Assembly (NCBI GenBank): GCA_964496245.1
Contig: CAZBZG010000146.1
Location: 1-11,304 of the forward strand
Source: CAZBZG01 sp964496245
Lineage (GTDB): Bacteria > Planctomycetota > SZUA-567
Reading direction: 5' to 3'
Length of the DNA stretch: 11,304 nt
The translations under genes were made by a program, and so were the position numbers. Of this stretch, positions 7,904 to 11,304 are shown piece by piece; the first letter of the stretch is position 1; every line of letters starts with the position of its first letter. The notes beneath the pieces were generated by a model. That model made no database searches, was not told the origin of the DNA, and saw nothing but the letters and a program-made list of their open reading frames with translations.

Positions 7904-8680
7904 ATGAACAAGCGCATGTGGAATCGGACGATGCTGGGCGTGGTGACGACCCTTCTGATCATGGGGCTCGTGGTGGTCCCGCTGGTCATGGGGGGAGAGG
8001 CGACAGATGCCGCGACAACGGCGGCGGTGGGCGGCGGGGGCGGCGACTCCGGTTCCGATCTGCCGCGCGGTCCTGTGCAGCTCGTGCTTTCGGGCGGCAT
8101 CATCGGCGGCATCATTATTCTGCTGAGCATCGTGGCCCTGGCGCTCTGCATCGAAAACCTCGTGGCCATCAAGCGCGAGAAGCTGATGCCGGATGACGTG
8201 CTGGCCGATGTCGAGAACGCGTTGGACAACGGAGAATACGAGGAGGCGCTTGAGATCTGCCAGGGCGAGGACTGCATGATGACGCGCATCCTCGGCGCAG
8301 GCCTGAGCAAGATGGCCAGCGGCTTCGAGCGCATGGAAGAGGCCATGAGCGAGGAAGCGGACGCCCAGGCCACCATCCTCCACCAGAAGCTCGGGTACAT
8401 CAACCTGATCGCGGGCGTCTCGCCCATGCTGGGCCTGTTCGGGACGGTCTGGGGAATGATCACGGCGTTCGGAACCATCGCCACGATGGAGGCGCCCAAC
8501 GCCAAGGACCTGGCAGGCGGCATTTACGTCGCTCTGGTCACGACGTTTCTGGGGCTGCTTGTTGCCATTCCCACGACCGCGGCTTTCACCTTCTTCCGCG
8601 GCCGCGTGGTCAAGATCCTCATGGTCATGGGCATCGTGAGCGGCGAGATCCTGGACCGCTTCCGGCCCGTCGAAGAGTGA
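7904..8680 (+). CDS. exbB: ExbB/TolQ/MotA-family proton-channel protein
   Basis: The protein has 258 residues. Residues ~10-29 are hydrophobic (signal peptide or extra membrane segment), followed by a Gly-rich linker (~42-53). The ExbB core comes next: TM1 ~60-84, a cytoplasmic helical part 85-160, TM2 ~165-190 with GLFGTVWGMITAFGTIA, and TM3 ~205-231 with ALVTTFLGLLVAIP. These are the family signatures. T181 and T214 correspond to T148 and T181 of E. coli ExbB. The glutamate E176 of E. coli ExbB aligns with V209 here, so a usually important acidic residue is missing. ExbB pentamers enclose ExbD helices and use proton flow to drive periplasmic motion (family knowledge). The start at 7904 has a G-rich ribosome site at 7889-7894. 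Three exbD genes follow, the first after 28 bases. The symbol denotes the family; the substrate system is not known. Confidence 0.93.
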   Translation: MNKRMWNRTMLGVVTTLLIMGLVVVPLVMGGEATDAATTAAVGGGGGDSGSDLPRGPVQLVLSGGIIGGIIILLSIVALALCIENLVAIKREKLMPDDVLADVENALDNGEYEEALEICQGEDCMMTRILGAGLSKMASGFERMEEAMSEEADAQATILHQKLGYINLIAGVSPMLGLFGTVWGMITAFGTIATMEAPNAKDLAGGIYVALVTTFLGLLVAIPTTAAFTFFRGRVVKILMVMGIVSGEILDRFRPVEE

Positions 8681-8708
8681 GATCGTTCGTAATTCGTAAG
8701 GAGAAGGC

Positions 8709-9176
8709 ATGGCTAAGACGAAACGGAAAAGCCGCGCCAGCGAGATGAGCGACGTGGGGGGGTTTGACATGACCCCCATGATCGACGTCACGTTCCTGCT
8801 CATCATCTTCTTCATGCTCGTGACCGAACTCGCGGACCTCTCCAAGGCCAAGCTCAAGCTGCCGGTGGCCCAGAAGGCTGAGCCCGACGATCAGGCCGTG
8901 CCCGGCCGCGTGGTGCTCAACATCCGGAAGAACGGGGACGTGATCGTCATGGGCCAGATCTATGACGATGCGCGGCTGAACAGGCTCCTGGCGCTGGAAG
9001 CCAAGATCAGCAAAGAGGGGTCGCCCGACGGGTTCCCCACGCGGGCCGTCCTGATCCGCGCTGATCGGCACGCCGAGTTCGGTGCGGTTCAGCACGCCAT
9101 GGGAATGTGCATGCGACACAAGTTGTGGCGCATCGCGTTTGGGACCAAAGACCCCGCCTCGCCGCGGGATTACTGA
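8709..9176 (+). CDS. exbD: ExbD/TolR-family biopolymer transport protein, copy 1
   Basis: 155 residues with a short Lys/Arg-rich cytoplasmic N-terminus, one membrane helix (~24-40) with the canonical MTPMIDVTFLLIIFFM motif, and a periplasmic domain ending with the usual beta-helix-beta pattern (AVLIRADRHAEF...VQHAMGMC...WRIAF). D26 is the conserved proton-carrying Asp (D25 in E. coli ExbD). The start is set by TAAGGAG (8697-8703), 5 bases before the ATG. It lies 28 bases downstream of exbB, so the two are surely co-transcribed. Of the four paralogs here it is the only one with the canonical TPMID sequence, and is probably the core stator-pore partner of the ExbB. C134 in the last helix is matched by a Cys in each paralog. 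Confidence 0.93.
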   Translation: MAKTKRKSRASEMSDVGGFDMTPMIDVTFLLIIFFMLVTELADLSKAKLKLPVAQKAEPDDQAVPGRVVLNIRKNGDVIVMGQIYDDARLNRLLALEAKISKEGSPDGFPTRAVLIRADRHAEFGAVQHAMGMCMRHKLWRIAFGTKDPASPRDY

Positions 9177-9221
9177 CGCAACGCGTTCGCATCCACCAAC
9201 TCGGCAAGAGGAGGATCGATC

Positions 9222-9662
9222 ATGCCCAAACCCAAACCCGCGTTCGAAGAGGACGAAAATTTCTGCTTCACCTCCATGATCGACATCGTCTTCCTCCTGC
9301 TGATCTTCTTCATTCTCCAGCCCTTCAAAAGCCCTGAGATGAAGCTGGAGAACGAGCTGCCCAAGGACGTGGGTCCCTCCACGGACATGGACACGCGGAT
9401 CACGATCCGTCTCGTGGTCCGGCGCAATCCTGCCCAGCGGGACGGCGCCCTCTACTACATCAACCAGACGCGGCTGGGGCCCGACCACCGGCGGATCGCC
9501 TCCGCGCTCAACAAAGAATGCAACGGAGACAAAGAGGTGCCGGTTTCGCTTGCTCCGGATCCCACCGTGTACTTCAAGAACGTGCTCAAGGCCATGGACC
9601 AGTGCCAGGTGGCGGAGATGAAGAACGTCGCGTTCGAGGCGCCGGCACCGCCCGAGTCCTGA
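9222..9662 (+). CDS. ExbD/TolR-family protein, copy 2
   Basis: 146 residues: short N-terminus, one membrane helix (~19-33) with FTSMIDIVFLLLIFFILQPF, and a periplasmic ExbD-type domain. D21 is the expected proton-carrying Asp; the Pro of the canonical TPMID is Ser here. The helix ends in LQPFKSPE, a motif identical in copy 3. The C-terminal helix has VLKAMDQCQVAEMKNVAF with C128. AAGAGGAGG (9206-9214) is a strong ribosome site 7 bases before the ATG. It sits 45 bases after copy 1. ExbD works as a dimer inside an ExbB pentamer (family knowledge), so copies 1 and 2, or 2 and 3, may form heterodimers (inference). Confidence 0.92.
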   Translation: MPKPKPAFEEDENFCFTSMIDIVFLLLIFFILQPFKSPEMKLENELPKDVGPSTDMDTRITIRLVVRRNPAQRDGALYYINQTRLGPDHRRIASALNKECNGDKEVPVSLAPDPTVYFKNVLKAMDQCQVAEMKNVAFEAPAPPES

Positions 9663-9849
9663 GCGTTCGCCCGGAGCGCCCGAGCGGCGGCTCCGGGACC
9701 GCAAAGCCCCATCCATCCCCGGGGGCGGGGATGGATTCGATGCAGAGCTCTGCTTTCCTGTGGCCACAGATGGATGCTGCCGAGGCGTGGTTTCGCGCGG
9801 GCTGGCGGGACCGGCGCGCGTGTAGGCTTGAGCCGAAGGGAGGTGGATC
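9663..9849 (+). other. 187-bp spacer dense in inverted repeats, between exbD copies 2 and 3
   Basis: No gene is seen. Four structures occur in about 100 bases: an 8-bp stem CCCGGAGC (9670-9677) / GCTCCGGG (9690-9697); a perfect 10-bp stem ATCCATCCCC (9711-9720) / GGGGATGGAT (9727-9736) with a 6-base loop; a 12-bp palindrome GCAGAGCTCTGC (9742-9753); and a 10-bp palindrome TGTGGCCACA (9759-9768). No T-tract follows the stems. AAGGGAGGTG (9836-9845) is the ribosome site of the next gene. It may be a transcript-processing or attenuation region, or a protein-binding site. Confidence 0.5.
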
Positions 9850-10290
9850 ATGCGTGGGCCGAAATGTCCGAAGGATCGCGAGCGCCGCGGGTATACGTCC
9901 ATGGTGGACGTGGTCTTTCTGTTGCTCCTGTTCTTCCTGCTGCAGCCGTTCAAGTCACCCGAGCTGCGGGTGGATACACCGGCCGATGACAACGTCGGCC
10001 CTGGTGGCGGGCCGCCGCCACCCCCCGCGGTCTATGTGCGCATCCGTGGGGCCGGCGACGACGTCTCCTTTTCCGTGGACCAGCACGGGCTGGGGGCGAG
10101 CCCCGCGGGCCTCGCGCAGCGCGTCTGGCACGCATCGGCAGCGAATGCGGGCGTGCCGGTGGTGATCCAGGCGGACCAGGCCGTGCACTTCGAACACGTG
10201 GTCGAGGCGCTCGACCAGTGCCGCGTGGCGGGCATGGAAACCATCCGGTTCGCGCAGCCGCGCAGCGCACGCGCCAGCGGCGGCTCGTAG
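9850..10290 (+). CDS. ExbD/TolR-family protein, copy 3
   Basis: 146 residues with one membrane helix (~18-32): YTSMVDVVFLLLLFFLLQPF, D20 being the proton-carrying Asp. The juxtamembrane LQPFKSPE matches copy 2 exactly, and the C-terminal helix VVEALDQCRVAGMETIRF is also close to it (C124). A Gly/Pro-rich linker (PGGGPPPPP, ~51-59) joins the helix to the periplasmic domain and is absent from copy 2. GGAGG (9839-9843) lies 6 bases before the ATG. Codons differ from copy 2 at most synonymous positions in the shared motif, so the duplication is not recent. It is probably an alternative partner in an ExbB-ExbD complex. The structured spacer in front of it may give it separate expression control. 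Confidence 0.9.
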   Translation: MRGPKCPKDRERRGYTSMVDVVFLLLLFFLLQPFKSPELRVDTPADDNVGPGGGPPPPPAVYVRIRGAGDDVSFSVDQHGLGASPAGLAQRVWHASAANAGVPVVIQADQAVHFEHVVEALDQCRVAGMETIRFAQPRSARASGGS

Positions 10291-10332
10291 CCGCGTTTGC
10301 CGAGACCGACGTCCGTTTTCGCGCTGCACATC

Positions 10333-10336
10333 GGAG
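10333..10336 (+). promoter_or_regulatory. Ribosome binding site choosing ATG 10346 for the fourth ExbD-like gene
   Basis: GGAG is 9 bases before ATG 10346 but only 3 bases before the in-frame TTG at 10340, so the ATG is the better start. Confidence 0.55.
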
Positions 10337-10345
10337 TCTTTGTCC

Positions 10346-10795
10346 ATGGGATACCGGCTTCCCTTCATGACCGAGCTCGTCTTCTTGCTCGTCGGGGCCT
10401 ATCTGGTGGCCCTCCCCCGCATCGCCCAGCGCCGGGTGATCGCTGCGGCCCGGACCCGCGCGCCTGCGGCCGAGGGCCGCGACTCCCAGACCGGCACGCA
10501 GCCGCCCGTGGAGATGGCGCGGCCTGCAGAGAAAGACGACGTGCCGGTGGTCATGCTGGAGATGCGGAAAACCGCCGACGGATTCGTCTACCGGCTCGGC
10601 GATGAGGCGCCGGTGTGCCCGGACCGCAAGGCGCTGAGAGCCCGTTTGAAGACCCTGGCGGCCCGGGATCCCCGGCCGCGCATTCGCGTGGAGACGGACG
10701 CCTCCATGGCCTGGGGGTCGGTGATCGAGATCTACCGCCTCTGCCGCGACATGGGCTTTGAACTCGACCGCCCGCAGGAGGACCGCGGGCCGTGA
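10346..10795 (+). CDS. Divergent ExbD-like protein with Glu in place of the membrane Asp (copy 4)
   Basis: 149 residues. The N-terminus MGYRLPFMTELVFLLVGAYL aligns with TSMVDVVFLLLLFFLL of the preceding gene: M-x-(D/E)-x-V-F-L-L. The proton-carrying Asp therefore corresponds to E10. The C-terminus (PRIRVETDASMAW...VIEIYRLCRDMGFEL) matches the ExbD end, including the shared Cys (C133). The LQPFKSPE motif is lost, replaced by ALPRIAQRR, and the N-terminal cytoplasmic segment is almost absent. The middle is a Pro/Ala/Arg-rich linker and an ExbD-like strand region (VVMLEMRKTADGFVYRLGD). It is 55 bases after copy 3 and its stop overlaps the next gene. Likely an accessory or regulatory ExbD paralog. 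Homology is inferred by eye from the two ends and the gene order. Confidence 0.75.
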   Translation: MGYRLPFMTELVFLLVGAYLVALPRIAQRRVIAAARTRAPAAEGRDSQTGTQPPVEMARPAEKDDVPVVMLEMRKTADGFVYRLGDEAPVCPDRKALRARLKTLAARDPRPRIRVETDASMAWGSVIEIYRLCRDMGFELDRPQEDRGP

Positions 10796-11304
10796 TGACG
10801 CGTGCGCGGCAATGGACGGTGTCGGCGGGGGTCGGAGCGGGCGTTCTCCTGGCCGCCGGAGCGGCCTTCCGCGTGCGTTTCCAGGAGGGGGGATTCCCCG
10901 CGGAAGGCGCGGCGCTCCGCGCCCTGCTCGTTGTCTTCATGCTCGAACTCCTCTGCCTGCCGCTCGCAGGCGCAGCGCTGCTCGACCGGCCGGGTGGGTG
11001 GGCGCGCGGGGTCCTGGGCGCCAGCGCAGGCAGCCTGATGGCCGGACTCGTCTTCGCGGGTGCGGGCGGGGTGCCGCTCGCGGTCGTGGTCTGGTCGCAG
11101 GCGCTGGTGACGGTCTTTGCCCTCTGGATGCTCGCCTGGGGCCGGATTCCCCTGGCCCTGGGCTGCCGGGCCGGAACGGCGCGCGCGGCGACCGCGCTGC
11201 TGACCCTGGGGCTTGTCTCGGTTCCCTTCTGGACGCAGGCTGCGCTCGCGCATCTTTCGCCCACAGCATGGAAGACGGCCGCCTATCACGCCCTCACCTG
11301 GCTG
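10795..11304 (+). CDS. Polytopic inner-membrane protein, 3'-partial
   Basis: The frame is open from ATG 10795 to the window edge (170 codons, no stop). The ATG shares its A with the TGA of the upstream gene (TGATG), a sign of translational coupling. AGGAGG at 10776-10781 lies 13 bases upstream, and an in-frame GTG at 10792 is a possible alternative start with spacing 10. About five hydrophobic segments are seen: residues ~8-25, ~41-63, ~70-91, ~93-115 and ~131-154. Charged residues in the loops are mostly Arg. I do not recognise the family; it could be a multi-pass partner of the motor or an unrelated membrane protein at the operon end. It is the only gene here with this topology apart from exbB. 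Confidence 0.75.
   Translation, partial: MTRARQWTVSAGVGAGVLLAAGAAFRVRFQEGGFPAEGAALRALLVVFMLELLCLPLAGAALLDRPGGWARGVLGASAGSLMAGLVFAGAGGVPLAVVVWSQALVTVFALWMLAWGRIPLALGCRAGTARAATALLTLGLVSVPFWTQAALAHLSPTAWKTAAYHALTWL

Noticed and set aside
7370..8857. 495-codon minus-strand frame opposite the second TPR gene and exbB
   Set aside because: His/Arg-rich low-information translation against well-supported + strand genes.
9711..9736. 10-bp stem as an intrinsic terminator after exbD copy 2
   Set aside because: The stem is strong but is followed by TCGATGC, not a T-run.
8625..9992. 455-codon minus-strand frame across the exbD genes
   Set aside because: The + strand frames have clear ExbD motifs and ribosome sites; this is their antisense shadow.
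9518..10165. 215-codon + strand frame bridging exbD copies 2 and 3
   Set aside because: Composition is that of an out-of-frame reading; it covers two real genes and the hairpin-rich spacer.

Overview
The window is strongly GC-rich, and all of its genes read on the + strand in one tightly spaced block. Most genes have a clear Shine-Dalgarno sequence. Two things suggest a Gram-negative bacterium of the Planctomycetota / Lentisphaerota / Kiritimatiellota (PVC-like) type: the combination of a non-catalytic-looking prenyltransferase/squalene-cyclase-fold protein with large TPR proteins and an ExbB/ExbD set, and the style of the individual proteins (signal-bearing ExbB with a Gly-rich linker, ExbD pairs with TPM-I-D and TSM-I-D motifs). 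This placement is inference from protein style; there is no rRNA or other marker gene here.

Layout. Positions 1-1455 hold the 3' part of a gene for a prenyltransferase/squalene-oxidase-repeat (alpha-toroid) protein whose start lies upstream of the window. A 139-bp gap with a small hairpin follows. Then comes a probable operon: a 1638-residue exported coiled-coil/TPR protein (1595-6511), a 401-residue exported TPR-type protein (6548-7753), a 150-bp gap with two hairpins, an ExbB/TolQ/MotA-family channel protein (7904-8680), three ExbD/TolR-family proteins (8709-9176, 9222-9662, 9850-10290), a fourth, divergent ExbD-like protein (10346-10795), and the first 170 codons of a polytopic membrane protein that runs off the right edge (10795-11304, overlapping the previous stop). 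The 187-bp gap between the second and third exbD genes is rich in inverted repeats.

How it may work. ExbB and ExbD proteins form an inner-membrane, proton-motive-force-driven motor (established for TonB-ExbB-ExbD and Tol-Pal). One ExbB is encoded here with four ExbD-family subunits and two exported helical-repeat proteins, but no TonB, TolA or outer-membrane receptor is seen. A reasonable inference is a dedicated motor that acts on a periplasmic TPR/toroid scaffold instead of a TonB-type receptor; its cargo cannot be read from the sequence. Two deviations are notable. The ExbB lacks the transmembrane glutamate that is conserved in E. coli ExbB (E176). The fourth ExbD has Glu in place of the proton-carrying Asp.

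No tRNA, rRNA, CRISPR array, insertion sequence or phage gene was seen. Many long ORFs on the opposite strand are GC-bias shadows of the real genes.
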